64,000 nt of DNA, taken from assembly GCA_937958815.1 (NCBI GenBank), contig CALGMR010000006.1, positions 124,001 through 188,000 of the forward strand. Direction: 5' to 3'. The translations under genes were made by a program, and so were the position numbers. The DNA is from an uncultured Rhizobiaceae group bacterium. GTDB taxonomy: Bacteria > Pseudomonadota > Alphaproteobacteria > Rhizobiales > Rhizobiaceae. The notes beneath the pieces are model-generated. The model was not told the DNA's origin. It did not search any database and saw only the letters and a program-made list of their open reading frames with translations. This document shows positions 44,827 to 53,621 of this stretch, in pieces (positions within the stretch are counted from its first letter, which is position 1; each line of letters begins with the position of its first letter).

Positions 44827-45762
44827 GTGCCCGCGACCCAAGACTCCCAAACCTCTTTAAACTCTTATCTGCGTTCTGAAGTGTCCGTCTCTTCAATGGA
44901 TGGCACCATTTTGCGCGGATATAGATACGATTTGCATAGCCCTGAAGGCGTGAAGCGCAATCGCATTCCCCCCAGCAAAACGCCCCTTTTGTGCATCCCC
45001 TCGGAATTGGGAAACACTGGTGAGTATGATCAACTCATTTCCGCTTTGGCAAATCAACCCGGCGCACCACGACGGATTTTGAGTTTCGATCTGCGTGGGC
45101 GCGGCTGTTCCGAGCTGGGAAAAAATAAAGAGACAACAACCGAAACTGATGCGGACGATATAATCAGCATTTGCGACGCCATGGGTTTGCATCATTGCGA
45201 TGTGCTCGTGACGGGGCGTGCTGCTTTAAGTGTGCTGCTTGTGGGGCCCAAACGTCCTTCCACGATTGGACGGCTCATTTTGAACGACGGTGGCCCAGAA
45301 TTTGACAGTGTGGGCATTGCGAAACTTGGCACGACAATGAAACGCGCACTTGCCCCAACTGATTGGGCAGATGCGGTTGATATTTTGAAGAAAATCAAAG
45401 GTGCAACATTTTCCAGTTTTGATGATGCCGACTGGAAAGACATGGCCCACACGGTCTGGAAAGACGAAAATGGTCGGCCTGTGCAAAATTACGACGATAA
45501 GCTCTACCGACTGTCGAACGCTGACGATTTTGACATTAAGCAACCCACTGTTTGGCAGGAATTTGCATTGTTTAAAAACACGCCGACACTGTTTATTCGA
45601 GGATCGAAAAGCGAGTTGATGAGCGAAGCTTTGGCGGATAAAATATTGTCCCACCAAAAACACGCTAAACTGGCAATTGCCACGGGTCAGGGCCACGCTC
45701 CAGTATTACACAAAGACCCCCTGCCCCAGCACATTGCTGAATTTCTGGCCACAACACGTTAG
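44827..45762 (+). CDS. Alpha/beta-hydrolase-fold protein, probably lacking the nucleophile
   Basis: The 311-aa protein has the alpha/beta hydrolase fold: RILSFDLRGRGCSELG after strand 4, ILNDGGPEFD, an acid region and a C-terminal histidine in ATGQGHAPVLHKDP. The nucleophile elbow, usually G-T-S-R-G-G in close relatives, reads VLVTGRAALSVLL here, with no serine, so the enzyme may be inactive or work differently. The GTG start at 44827 is preceded by AGGACAA. An HpaR-like regulator follows 11 bases downstream. Confidence 0.8.
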   Translation: MPATQDSQTSLNSYLRSEVSVSSMDGTILRGYRYDLHSPEGVKRNRIPPSKTPLLCIPSELGNTGEYDQLISALANQPGAPRRILSFDLRGRGCSELGKNKETTTETDADDIISICDAMGLHHCDVLVTGRAALSVLLVGPKRPSTIGRLILNDGGPEFDSVGIAKLGTTMKRALAPTDWADAVDILKKIKGATFSSFDDADWKDMAHTVWKDENGRPVQNYDDKLYRLSNADDFDIKQPTVWQEFALFKNTPTLFIRGSKSELMSEALADKILSHQKHAKLAIATGQGHAPVLHKDPLPQHIAEFLATTR

Positions 45763-45773
45763 AGGATTGCGAT

Positions 45774-46238
45774 TTGTCTGACATAAAATCAAATGATGAA
45801 TCGCTTGCCAAAGAGTTGCGCGCTTTTGAAGATGCTCTCCCGATTGCATTGTTGCGCGCGCGCGAAGCGGTGATGATCCGCTTTCGTCCCATGCTCGCTA
45901 AAAACGGCGTGACCGAGCAGCAATGGCGTGTGCTGCGGGCCATCCAAGAAAACAAAAATGTGGATGCAACCAAGCTCTCAGAATGGTGCTGCCTGTTGAT
46001 GCCCAGCCTGTCGCGCATTCTGCGCACCATGGAAAGTGATGGTCTGATCACCCGCACACGCGCGACAGATGATGCGCGTCGCCAATCGGTGGAATTGACC
46101 GCAGATGGCAAAGCGCTGTTTGAAAAAATAGCACCCCAGAGTGAAGCGATTTACGCCGAAATCGAACAAGCGCTGACCAAAGACCGTGTTTCAGAAATGG
46201 TGGACGGGTTGCGCACCATGATGTCGTTGCTCAAATAG
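45774..46238 (+). CDS. MarR-family regulator (HpaR-like)
   Basis: The 154-aa winged-helix protein follows the HpaR pattern: LPIALLRAREAVMIRFRPMLAKNGVTEQQWRVLRAI, then LMPSLSRILRTMESDGLITR and the wing TRATDDARRQSVELT. HpaR represses homoprotocatechuate catabolism in enterobacteria; no such genes are adjacent, so the target here is unknown. The start is TTG 45774, with AGAGGA upstream. It overlaps the convergent ABC exporter by 8 bases. Confidence 0.8.
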   Translation: MSDIKSNDESLAKELRAFEDALPIALLRAREAVMIRFRPMLAKNGVTEQQWRVLRAIQENKNVDATKLSEWCCLLMPSLSRILRTMESDGLITRTRATDDARRQSVELTADGKALFEKIAPQSEAIYAEIEQALTKDRVSEMVDGLRTMMSLLK

Positions 46239-48081
46239 CGTGGTCTTTCGACGACAAAAACCCACCTGACTGCCGTTCCCACAAACGTGCATATTGCCCT
46301 TCGAGCGCCAGCAATTCTTCGTGGGTTCCGTCTTCCACAATCTTGCCAGCCTCCATCACCACCAGCCTGTCTAAATGGGCGATGGTGGACAAGCGATGGG
46401 CAATGGCGATCACCGTTTTGCCGTGCATTAGACTTTCAAGATTTTCCTGAATGGCGGCTTCAATTTCTGAATCCAGTGCCGATGTGGCTTCATCCAATAA
46501 CAATATCGGCGCGTCTTTTAAAAATACGCGTGCCAGCGCAATGCGTTGCCTTTGGCCGCCAGAAAGCTTCACGCCGCGCTCGCCCACATAGGTGTCGTAC
46601 CCGGTGCGACCTTTGGCATCCTTCAACGTGGTGATGAATTCATGGGCATTGGCGCGTTTGGCAGCTGCGATCACCTCGGCTTGTGTCGCCCCCACACGCC
46701 CATAGGCGATGTTGTCGAATATGGACCGATGCAGCAGAGCCGTGTCTTGCTGAACAACGCCGATTTGCGCCCGCAGGGAATTTTGCGTGACCGTGTGGAT
46801 AGGCGTTTCGTCAATTGTGATGCTGCCTTTTTCAAGGTCATGAAAACGCAACATCAGGCTCATCAATGTGGATTTCCCCGCGCCAGATTGACCGACAATT
46901 CCAAGCTTTTGCCCCGCTGAAATTTCCAGATCGAGTTGATCGATAATCACATCCGTTCCCGGATAGGAAAAATCGATGCCCTTGAACGCCACGGCGCCTT
47001 TGACAGAGTGCAACTTGCCAGCGCCTTCACGGTCGACAATCTTGGGCGCTTTTGAAATCAGCTCTGCGGAGTTTTGCACCGTGCCAAAATTGCGGAACAA
47101 TCCGTTCAGCAAACCCAGCAAACGCCCCATCAAAAGGTTGAGACGCAGGCACAGCGCCAGCACGACAGCAACTTCGCCTGCGGAGAAATCGCGCTTGGTG
47201 TAAAAACACATGGCAAGGGCCGCGATGACCACCAACATAACACTGGACAGACATTGGAAAGCGATCCGCATATCTGAAATTGAACGGGTGAATTTGAACA
47301 GACCTGCAAGCAGATCATCCCACGATGAACGAATATAAGTGTCGTTGGTCGCTTCAGCAGCGTGAAGTTTCACGGTTCGAATATTGCTGTAGCCATCCAC
47401 AATGCGCCCTGTGACCACCGCGCTTTTTTCAGACAATTGCCGACCTTGATCGCGAATGCGGGGAATAGAAATGCGGGCAATGATGGCCACCATGACCAAC
47501 CAGAACAGAACAGGGATCAGCATACGCAGATCGAGCGATGCAATCACCACAAGGGAGGTGAGCGCAAACACCGCGATGAACACAATAATTTGCAACAGGC
47601 TGACCATCACATCGCCAGCCGCCTGCCCTGTTTGCCAGACTTTGCTGGACACGCGCCCTGCCATTTCATCATCAAAAAACGTAACGTCCTGGCGCGACAC
47701 GGCCAGATGGCTTTGCCAACGCACCAGAGTGAAAAACCCCGGCACCACAACCTGTTCTTCCGTCACGGCGGTGGCAACCGCGATAATGGAGCGTACGACC
47801 GCAACCAAAACGGCCATGGCGAGAAGCGTTTTCCAATTGTCGGATAGGAAGGTTTCGGGTGATCCCGCATTCATCAAATCAACAATGACGCCCACGAAGA
47901 TGAAAATGGACGCTTCAATAAACGCCGTCAGACTGCCCAGCGCCAACATGGTGAAAAACGCACCGCGCATTTGGCTGGCATAATGTTTGATAAACCCGAT
48001 CCCACCCGCAGGCGGCCTGCCCCGATCTTGCCGATCAAACGGGCGGGCAAATTTTTCAAAGAATCGATAAAACGCATCCAT
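46231..48081 (-). CDS. ABC exporter, fused permease/ATPase (first of pair)
   Basis: The 616-aa half-transporter has about six membrane helices (about residues 30-330) and an ATPase domain with Walker A GQSGAGKST, signature LSGGQRQRIALARV and Walker B ILLLDEATSALD. It is a clear paralogue of the exporter at 49682-51535; both carry FFDDEMAGRVSSKV- or FYQDEFAGRVATKV-type segments. The two may form a heterodimer. The substrate is unknown; relatives are annotated as lipid or drug exporters. Confidence 0.88.
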   Translation of the reverse strand: MDAFYRFFEKFARPFDRQDRGRPPAGGIGFIKHYASQMRGAFFTMLALGSLTAFIEASIFIFVGVIVDLMNAGSPETFLSDNWKTLLAMAVLVAVVRSIIAVATAVTEEQVVVPGFFTLVRWQSHLAVSRQDVTFFDDEMAGRVSSKVWQTGQAAGDVMVSLLQIIVFIAVFALTSLVVIASLDLRMLIPVLFWLVMVAIIARISIPRIRDQGRQLSEKSAVVTGRIVDGYSNIRTVKLHAAEATNDTYIRSSWDDLLAGLFKFTRSISDMRIAFQCLSSVMLVVIAALAMCFYTKRDFSAGEVAVVLALCLRLNLLMGRLLGLLNGLFRNFGTVQNSAELISKAPKIVDREGAGKLHSVKGAVAFKGIDFSYPGTDVIIDQLDLEISAGQKLGIVGQSGAGKSTLMSLMLRFHDLEKGSITIDETPIHTVTQNSLRAQIGVVQQDTALLHRSIFDNIAYGRVGATQAEVIAAAKRANAHEFITTLKDAKGRTGYDTYVGERGVKLSGGQRQRIALARVFLKDAPILLLDEATSALDSEIEAAIQENLESLMHGKTVIAIAHRLSTIAHLDRLVVMEAGKIVEDGTHEELLALEGQYARLWERQSGGFLSSKDHAI

Positions 48082-48426
48082 AGACCAGACCTAAAACGGA
48101 ATGCGCCCTATGGATAGCGTTGGGGGTGTCGCGGTGTTTAATTGGGTTGGTTATTAGATGGAATAGGCGAGAGTGAAACCCATCCATTCCCACCGAATAT
48201 AGAAATGAGTTCATGAGAGGGTGGAAAAGACGGATTGCACTTGCGAAGTGCGTTATTAGTGGGGTGATGATGTCAAGGTCTGCTTCGGGCCCTGAGCAGA
48301 CCTTGATCCATGTTTGCGCAACTAGCAAAACGGCCCAAAGTTGCCATTGGCAATGAGGTCGGACGCCCCGATGTAGCTTTCCCGAAGCGGACACTGGCGA
48401 GTAACCGCAGGCGTTTGTTGAGCACT
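48082..48426. other. Gene-free junction between ABC exporter and DUF5677 gene
   Basis: The 345-base stretch contains a perfect 12-base inverted repeat and a GAAGCGGAC sequence (48384-48392), whose complement GTCCGCTTC occurs on the other side of the DUF5677 gene. No coding frame is credible. It looks like the right-hand debris of an insertion. Confidence 0.5.
48273..48306. repeat. 12-bp perfect inverted repeat
   Basis: TCAAGGTCTGCT and AGCAGACCTTGA are exact complements around TCGGGCCCTG. Similar AAGGTCTGCTTCGGG stretches occur, as far as I recall, as dispersed intergenic sequences in alphaproteobacteria. There is no T-run, so a simple terminator is unlikely. Confidence 0.7.
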
Positions 48427-49491
48427 TTAAGCATTCTTCTTGTTTTGACTTTTCATAGCTATCTCGGACATTTCATCTGAGAATTTCAGTAAAACACTTG
48501 AGTGCACAACGCGGTCGAGATTTGGCGTCACTGAAAGATACGCGCTTGTAATCTGTGCTAGCGATATGGCGGTCATCATGAACGGGTCTGCAAACCCGGA
48601 ATCACTGGCCCCGACCAAGTTCACGGCCTCTTTACTTTCGGACATACCCAGTAGGTTGCCAACAGGTTTGAGGTCTGCGTGGGAATGCTGTGATGCCCAT
48701 TTATACCGTGGACGCCAGTGATCCATATCGACATGCTTTTCGATTGCCGCAAAGTCACGGTGCTTTAGGTTAATGGCTGGCCACTCACCGTCTTTATCCT
48801 TTTCGATCTTCCGCCCAAGTAGCCTTTCAGCTTCATTGCGGCGGATATCAAAGCCATCTAAGTCACCTTTAGAAAACTCCTCCAAGCGAGCAAGCTCGGC
48901 ATACTCATTGATCTGCAAAGCAGCCCGTCGCGCTGCGAAGTGAAAACTTAGCATGTACCCGATAGCAGGTTCACGGCCTTCTTGAAGAATATACATAGCG
49001 GTTACAGTTAGCTCATGGAGTGAGCGCCACCTCGCTAAAGCGCCATCAGGAAACCCACCTTTCAAAAGACAAATAATTTCATTTGTAACAAGTAAGGCTT
49101 TTGGGAAGATATTAGAAAGAGCGGCCATAACAGCTTGCGTGCTTTCATCCGTGTCTTGATCAAACTCCTTTGCGTTCGCTTCACCCAATTCCTGAGCTAT
49201 CTTCCACATCATCTCAAGGTGATCAAAAGCAGGCTTCCAACGCTCCAAAGAGCGTTTTTCAAACCCCTTTTCTGCTTTACGCATATCAGGCAGTACTTTA
49301 CGCGCGGTCTCTCGGTAGGACCTGATACTGTCGGCTTCACAATCCCCCCTGGATAGCTTGATAAGTTCTTCGAGGCGTCTCTGAAACAACTCTTCGTCAA
49401 ACTCCCCGTCATCATTGATATCCACTAACTCTAGAGCGGCTTCCTCAATTGCATTTTGCAATACGCTAAGCGTATTTTTTGGCTCAACCAT
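48427..49491 (-). CDS. DUF5677 domain protein, probable acquired gene
   Basis: The 354-aa soluble protein has an acidic helical N-terminus and the DUF5677 core: LVTNEIICLLKGGFPDGALARWRSLHELTVTA, then WASQHSHADLKP. The function of the domain is unknown. Its DNA is AT-richer (about 40-45% GC) than the flanking exporter genes, and it separates two paralogous ABC exporters that are side by side in relatives, so it was probably inserted. No integrase is present. Confidence 0.75.
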   Translation of the reverse strand: MVEPKNTLSVLQNAIEEAALELVDINDDGEFDEELFQRRLEELIKLSRGDCEADSIRSYRETARKVLPDMRKAEKGFEKRSLERWKPAFDHLEMMWKIAQELGEANAKEFDQDTDESTQAVMAALSNIFPKALLVTNEIICLLKGGFPDGALARWRSLHELTVTAMYILQEGREPAIGYMLSFHFAARRAALQINEYAELARLEEFSKGDLDGFDIRRNEAERLLGRKIEKDKDGEWPAINLKHRDFAAIEKHVDMDHWRPRYKWASQHSHADLKPVGNLLGMSESKEAVNLVGASDSGFADPFMMTAISLAQITSAYLSVTPNLDRVVHSSVLLKFSDEMSEIAMKSQNKKNA

Positions 49492-49540
49492 AATCTGCTC
49501 TGACCTCGTGTAAAATGATGGACAATATTAGCAAATTGAA

Positions 49541-49550
49541 AGTCCGCTTC
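49541..49550. repeat. AGTCCGCTTC repeat, inverse of 48384-48392
   Basis: This short sequence matches in inverted orientation the GAAGCGGAC on the other side of the DUF5677 gene. It may be part of a boundary repeat or a degraded dispersed element. Confidence 0.35.
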
Positions 49551-49681
49551 TTCGTTGATGTTGAACAATGTTCGCAATCGCAGCAAAGTACTTCTTGTTT
49601 ACCGCTGGAGAGATTAAAACAATATCCGAGTGTGGCCGTTTTGTCCCCTTCTCGGCCATTCGGAATAGCTCATATCGCCAT

Positions 49682-51535
49682 TCATTCCACATCCCCATCC
49701 AATGTATGAATAAACCCACCAGACTGCCGTGACCACAGCGAGCCATACAGGCCGCCCTGTTCTACCAATTCATCATGGGTGCCCTGCTCAACAATTTTTC
49801 CTTGGTCGAGAACAATCAGGCGGTCCATGTTGGCTATGGTGGACAGGCGATGGGCGATGGCGAGAACTGTTTTGCCTTCCATGAGGTTGAACAATTGTTC
49901 CTGAATCACCGCCTCCACCTCTGAATCCAAAGCGGATGTTGCTTCGTCCAAAACGAGGATTGGCGCGTCTTTTAAAAACACACGGGCAATCGCCACGCGT
50001 TGGCGCTGACCACCTGAAAGCTTCACGCCGCGTTCGCCCACTTGGGCATCATAAGCCGTGTTGCCGTCAGAATCTTCCAACCCCAAAATGAACTCATGGG
50101 CGTTGGCTTTTTTGGCGGCGGCGATGATTTGATCGTCTGTCGCATCGGGCCTGCCGTAAGCGATGTTGTCGCGCACGGAACGGTGCAACAGAGACGTGTC
50201 TTGGGTAACCACAGCGATTTGCGAGCGCAGGCTTTCCTGCGTCACCTTGGCCACGTTTTGACCGTCGATCAGCAACTCGCCTTCGTTGATGTCATACAGC
50301 CGCAGCAGAATGTTCATCATCGTGGTTTTGCCCGCACCTGATCGCCCGATGAGACCAATTTTCTCACCAGAACCAATGCTCAAATTCATATCGCTGATCA
50401 CGCTGCCGAGTTTGTCATATTTAAACGTGACGCTTTTGAAATCGATGGCGCCTTTTGTAACCGCCAAAGGTTTCGCATCTAGCGCATCGGTGACGTCGCG
50501 CTTGCGCGCAATCGTGCTCATGCCGTCCATCGCCATGCCGATGTTTTCAAACAGGCCGGACATTTCCCACATGATCCAATGCGCCATGCCGGAAAGGCGT
50601 GTCACCAAAGCCGCCGCAACAGCCACGGCAGCCACTGTGGCTTCGCCGTTCAACCATTGGGTGATCGCGATGGCGCCCACGGCAAACAAAAGCAAGTTGT
50701 TCAATGTGCCGAGCGTGAACATCATGCCCGTCGACAACCGCATTTGCGGATGCACAGTGTCGAGAAACCCCGTCATACTTTCCTTTGCATAGGTGAGTTC
50801 GCGGCCAGCATGGGCAAACAATTTCACAGTGGAAATATTCGTATAGCTGTCCACCACGCGCCCCGTCATAAGCGAGCGCGCGTCCGCCTGTTTGCGGGCG
50901 ATTTTCGACATGCGCGGCAAAAAGAAACGCAGCGTGATGATGTAAAACACCAGCCACACCACGAAAGGCAGCATGAGGTAAAAGTCAAAACTAGCAATCA
51001 GCACCAGCGCACCCAGAAAATAGATGGTGACATAAGCAAACACATCCAGCACTTTCATAACGGATTCCCGCACGCCCAACGCCGTTTGCATGACCTTTGT
51101 CGCCACGCGGCCAGCAAATTCATCTTGGTAAAAACCCATGGATTGGCCGAGCATATAGCGGTGAGCTTGCCAGCGAATAATCATCGGGTAATTGCCGATC
51201 ACCGTTTGATGCAACACCAGTGACCACACGAGTTTGACAACCGGGATGATGAGCAAAATCACCAGCCCCATCCAGATCAACGTGCCCCGCTCTTGTTCCA
51301 TGAACGTGGCGCGGTCAGCCGTGGACAGCCATTCCACCACATTGCCGAGATAGCCAAAAATCATGATTTCAAACACAGCCACGCTCATGCCCAGCAACGC
51401 CATAATGGAAAGCGCTGGCCAAATGCCTTTGGAATAGTGCCACAGAAACGCCATCAGCGTGTTGGGCGGCTGCGTGGGTTCTTCTGTTGGAAATGGTTCA
51501 ATGCGGTTTTCAAACCAGCTGAGTATTTTTTCCAT
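49682..51535 (-). CDS. ABC exporter, fused permease/ATPase (second of pair)
   Basis: The 617-aa half-transporter has six predicted helices and an ATPase domain with Walker A GRSGAGKTT, signature LSGGQRQRVAIARV and Walker B ILVLDEATSALD. It is paralogous to the exporter at 46231-48081 along the full length. The stop of a small membrane protein gene lies 5 bases upstream, so the two are translated from one transcript. The substrate is unknown. Confidence 0.88.
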   Translation of the reverse strand: MEKILSWFENRIEPFPTEEPTQPPNTLMAFLWHYSKGIWPALSIMALLGMSVAVFEIMIFGYLGNVVEWLSTADRATFMEQERGTLIWMGLVILLIIPVVKLVWSLVLHQTVIGNYPMIIRWQAHRYMLGQSMGFYQDEFAGRVATKVMQTALGVRESVMKVLDVFAYVTIYFLGALVLIASFDFYLMLPFVVWLVFYIITLRFFLPRMSKIARKQADARSLMTGRVVDSYTNISTVKLFAHAGRELTYAKESMTGFLDTVHPQMRLSTGMMFTLGTLNNLLLFAVGAIAITQWLNGEATVAAVAVAAALVTRLSGMAHWIMWEMSGLFENIGMAMDGMSTIARKRDVTDALDAKPLAVTKGAIDFKSVTFKYDKLGSVISDMNLSIGSGEKIGLIGRSGAGKTTMMNILLRLYDINEGELLIDGQNVAKVTQESLRSQIAVVTQDTSLLHRSVRDNIAYGRPDATDDQIIAAAKKANAHEFILGLEDSDGNTAYDAQVGERGVKLSGGQRQRVAIARVFLKDAPILVLDEATSALDSEVEAVIQEQLFNLMEGKTVLAIAHRLSTIANMDRLIVLDQGKIVEQGTHDELVEQGGLYGSLWSRQSGGFIHTLDGDVE

Positions 51536-51540
51536 AATCG

Positions 51541-51807
51541 TTAAACCTTCTGCGCAATGCTGATGGGCGCTGGACGGCAGTCCGCGCTGTCAGATTGCGG
51601 GTTGTTTGGATTGAAGCCAAAAAGACGGATGCAATCGGGAGGCGTGCGGTTCGCTTCAACGGATCTGCCCGTTTGTTGAAAAATCAACACAACCAGCAAA
51701 ATGGTTTGAAGCATCAATAAAAAGCCGACGCCTAACGCCACGCTTTGAAGCGTGATGTTTTGGGATTTCGGCAGAATCGGTGTCTTGTTTTTACTATGGT
51801 CGAACAT
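51541..51807 (-). CDS. Small single-pass membrane protein upstream of ABC exporter
   Basis: The 88-aa protein has one membrane helix (VALGVGFLLMLQTILLVVLIF) and a short C-terminal domain with two cysteines (DCIRLFGF, DCRPAPIS) that would lie outside the cytoplasm. It precedes the exporter by 5 bases and may be an accessory subunit. I do not recognise the family. Confidence 0.6.
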   Translation of the reverse strand: MFDHSKNKTPILPKSQNITLQSVALGVGFLLMLQTILLVVLIFQQTGRSVEANRTPPDCIRLFGFNPNNPQSDSADCRPAPISIAQKV

Positions 51808-51851
51808 GGGAGAGTTCCAAAATCAAAAGTGATCGTCGAGGCGTGAGAGAC

Positions 51852-51909
51852 GCAACAACCGGAACTGCAATTTTCAAAATGGGAAGTGTGTGAAACGCGC
51901 GGTTGTTGC
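51852..51909. repeat. 10-bp inverted repeat between the short ORF and the small membrane protein
   Basis: GCAACAACCG (51852-51861) and CGGTTGTTGC (51900-51909) are exact complements separated by 38 bases. On the minus-strand transcript the left arm begins at the stop codon of the 35-codon ORF. Translation of that ORF would affect pairing, which fits an attenuation-like arrangement (inference). Confidence 0.6.
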
Positions 51910-52016
51910 TAAGTGCGGGCTGGTCCGAAGACAATGCCAGTGCCGGAAGACATTCCGGTGGTGGCAGCAAGCCAAGAGACGAGTGGTCGCATGAGCGATG
52001 AAATATAAATAGTCAT
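51909..52016 (-). CDS. Unannotated 35-aa short ORF with strong ribosome binding site
   Basis: This ORF is too short for the track. The minus strand reads GGAGACAGTC then ATG, and encodes MTIYISSLMRPLVSWLAATT followed by GMSSGTGIVFGPART and a TAG stop. The first half is hydrophobic enough to bind membrane, and GGAG is well spaced. It lies 101 bases upstream of the small membrane protein gene of the exporter operon. It could be a leader peptide or a small protein; I do not recognise it. Confidence 0.5.
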   Translation of the reverse strand: MTIYISSLMRPLVSWLAATTGMSSGTGIVFGPART

Positions 52017-52181
52017 GACTGTCTCCATAAACGCGTTGATCACTCTGCGCTGTTAGCGCCGCACGGACAGAAAGTACAGGGCAAACCGCGTCACAAACTG
52101 TTTCAGGCATCTACCTGTGGTCGAAACGACACACATTCATCTCGTGCCATTTCGCGCAATACGGGCTTCATGCGCCGTGAC

Positions 52182-52613
52182 TTAAAGACCACGCACCATC
52201 TTGATGTGATCAATACCAGCGTCGTCAAAAACGTCGCCGATCTTTTCAAAACCCAGTTTTTCATAAAGGCCAGTGGCCTGAATTTGAGCATCCAAGGCGA
52301 ATGAGGAAACTGTGCCCGTGTCCCGGGCGAGGTTCATCAGCGCTTCAATGACTTGTTTGCCATAGCCTTTGCCTCTTGCCGATTGGGCAACCGCCACACG
52401 ACCAATTTTACCAACGCCATCCTGTTTCACCATACGAGCGGTAGCGACCACCTCACCTTCGTCGCACCCCATGATATGAACAGCATCGGTTTCATCGTGT
52501 TCGTCCAATTCCATATCCAAAGGCACGCCCTGTTCTTCCACAAACACAGCAAGGCGCAGCGCATAGCACTTGTTGCGATCTTCCTGATTTACGGCCTGTT
52601 TGATTTGAATCAT
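52182..52613 (-). CDS. GNAT family N-acetyltransferase
   Basis: The 143-aa protein is a compact GNAT acetyltransferase with the acetyl-CoA loop VAVAQSARGKGYGKQVIEAL and an N-terminus CYALRLAVFVEEQGVPLDMELDEHD that resembles the YjcF/ElaA branch. The substrate is unknown. It is divergent from hemF. Confidence 0.87.
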   Translation of the reverse strand: MIQIKQAVNQEDRNKCYALRLAVFVEEQGVPLDMELDEHDETDAVHIMGCDEGEVVATARMVKQDGVGKIGRVAVAQSARGKGYGKQVIEALMNLARDTGTVSSFALDAQIQATGLYEKLGFEKIGDVFDDAGIDHIKMVRGL

Positions 52614-52706
52614 GAAACTGTCACGTCATTTGAGCGCTTTTTGCGTTGTCACACCCATTGGGCTTGTGGCAAGAAATCGACATAACAAACACGAAAGTCA
52701 ATCTTT

Positions 52707-53621
52707 ATGCGCGACCGCAACGCCCTGCCCGCCGGACTGCCGGAAAACATCGAAGAAAAGAAACAAATGGCTCGCGATTGGTTTGAAAACCTGCGGGATG
52801 TTTTGTGCGCCAGTTTTGAAAAGCTGGAAGATGATGTTCAAGGCCCGTTGAGCGACAAAGAGGCCGGCCGATTTGTACGCACACCATGGCAGCGCGAAGA
52901 AGGCAAAGGCGGCGGCGGCGTCATGTCCATGATGCATGGCCGGGTGTTTGAAAAAGTGGGCGTTCACGTCTCCACAGTGTTCGGTGAATTTTCCGAAGAG
53001 TTTCGCAAACAAATGCCAGGTGGCGCAGAAGACCCAAGCTTTTGGGCGTCTGGCGTGTCGCTCATCGCTCACCCACAAAACCCGAATGTGCCAGCCGTTC
53101 ATATGAACACGCGCATGGTGGTGACGAGCCGTCAGTGGTTTGGTGGTGGTGGAGACCTCACCCCCGTTCTGGATGCGCGGCGCACGCAGACCGACCAAGA
53201 CACAATCGACTTTCATGCAGCCATGGAACGCGCCTGCGCCAAACACGATGTTGCTGACTACGATGAATATAAATCGTGGTGTGATGATTATTTCCACCTT
53301 GCCCATCGCGACGAACCGCGCGGCGTGGGTGGCATTTTTTGCGACTATCTTCACTCGGGAGAAAAGCTCGATAAATGGGAAGACAATTTTGCCTTCATTC
53401 AAGATATTGGCCGCGAATTTGCCGACATCTATCCCAAGCTCGTTGCGCGCAATATGGAAACGCCGTGGACGGAAGAACAGCGTGAAGAACAGTTGATCCG
53501 TCGAGGTCGTTACGTGGAGTTCAACCTGCTGCAAGATCGTGGCACAATTTTCGGATTGAAAACGGGTGGCAACGTAAATTCAATTCTAAGCTCCATGCCA
53601 CCGACCGTGAAGTTTCCATAA
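52707..53621 (+). CDS. hemF: Oxygen-dependent coproporphyrinogen III oxidase
   Basis: The 304-aa enzyme converts coproporphyrinogen III to protoporphyrinogen IX using oxygen. Family blocks are [45 protein letters not shown] and [20 protein letters not shown]. The organism therefore makes heme aerobically by this step. The ATG at 52707 is used as given by the track. Confidence 0.95.
   Translation: MRDRNALPAGLPENIEEKKQMARDWFENLRDVLCASFEKLEDDVQGPLSDKEAGRFVRTPWQREEGKGGGGVMSMMHGRVFEKVGVHVSTVFGEFSEEFRKQMPGGAEDPSFWASGVSLIAHPQNPNVPAVHMNTRMVVTSRQWFGGGGDLTPVLDARRTQTDQDTIDFHAAMERACAKHDVADYDEYKSWCDDYFHLAHRDEPRGVGGIFCDYLHSGEKLDKWEDNFAFIQDIGREFADIYPKLVARNMETPWTEEQREEQLIRRGRYVEFNLLQDRGTIFGLKTGGNVNSILSSMPPTVKFP

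Noticed and set aside
43696-44850. 384-aa minus-strand ORF
   Set aside because: It lies antisense to the catalytic half of the lytic transglycosylase and has no recognisable feature.
51874-52110. 78-aa track ORF overlapping the short ORF
   Set aside because: It has no ribosome binding site and a composition typical of a shadow frame, unlike the 35-codon ORF in the other frame.
52698-53534. 278-aa minus-strand ORF
   Set aside because: It is the reverse of hemF, which is certain from its motifs.
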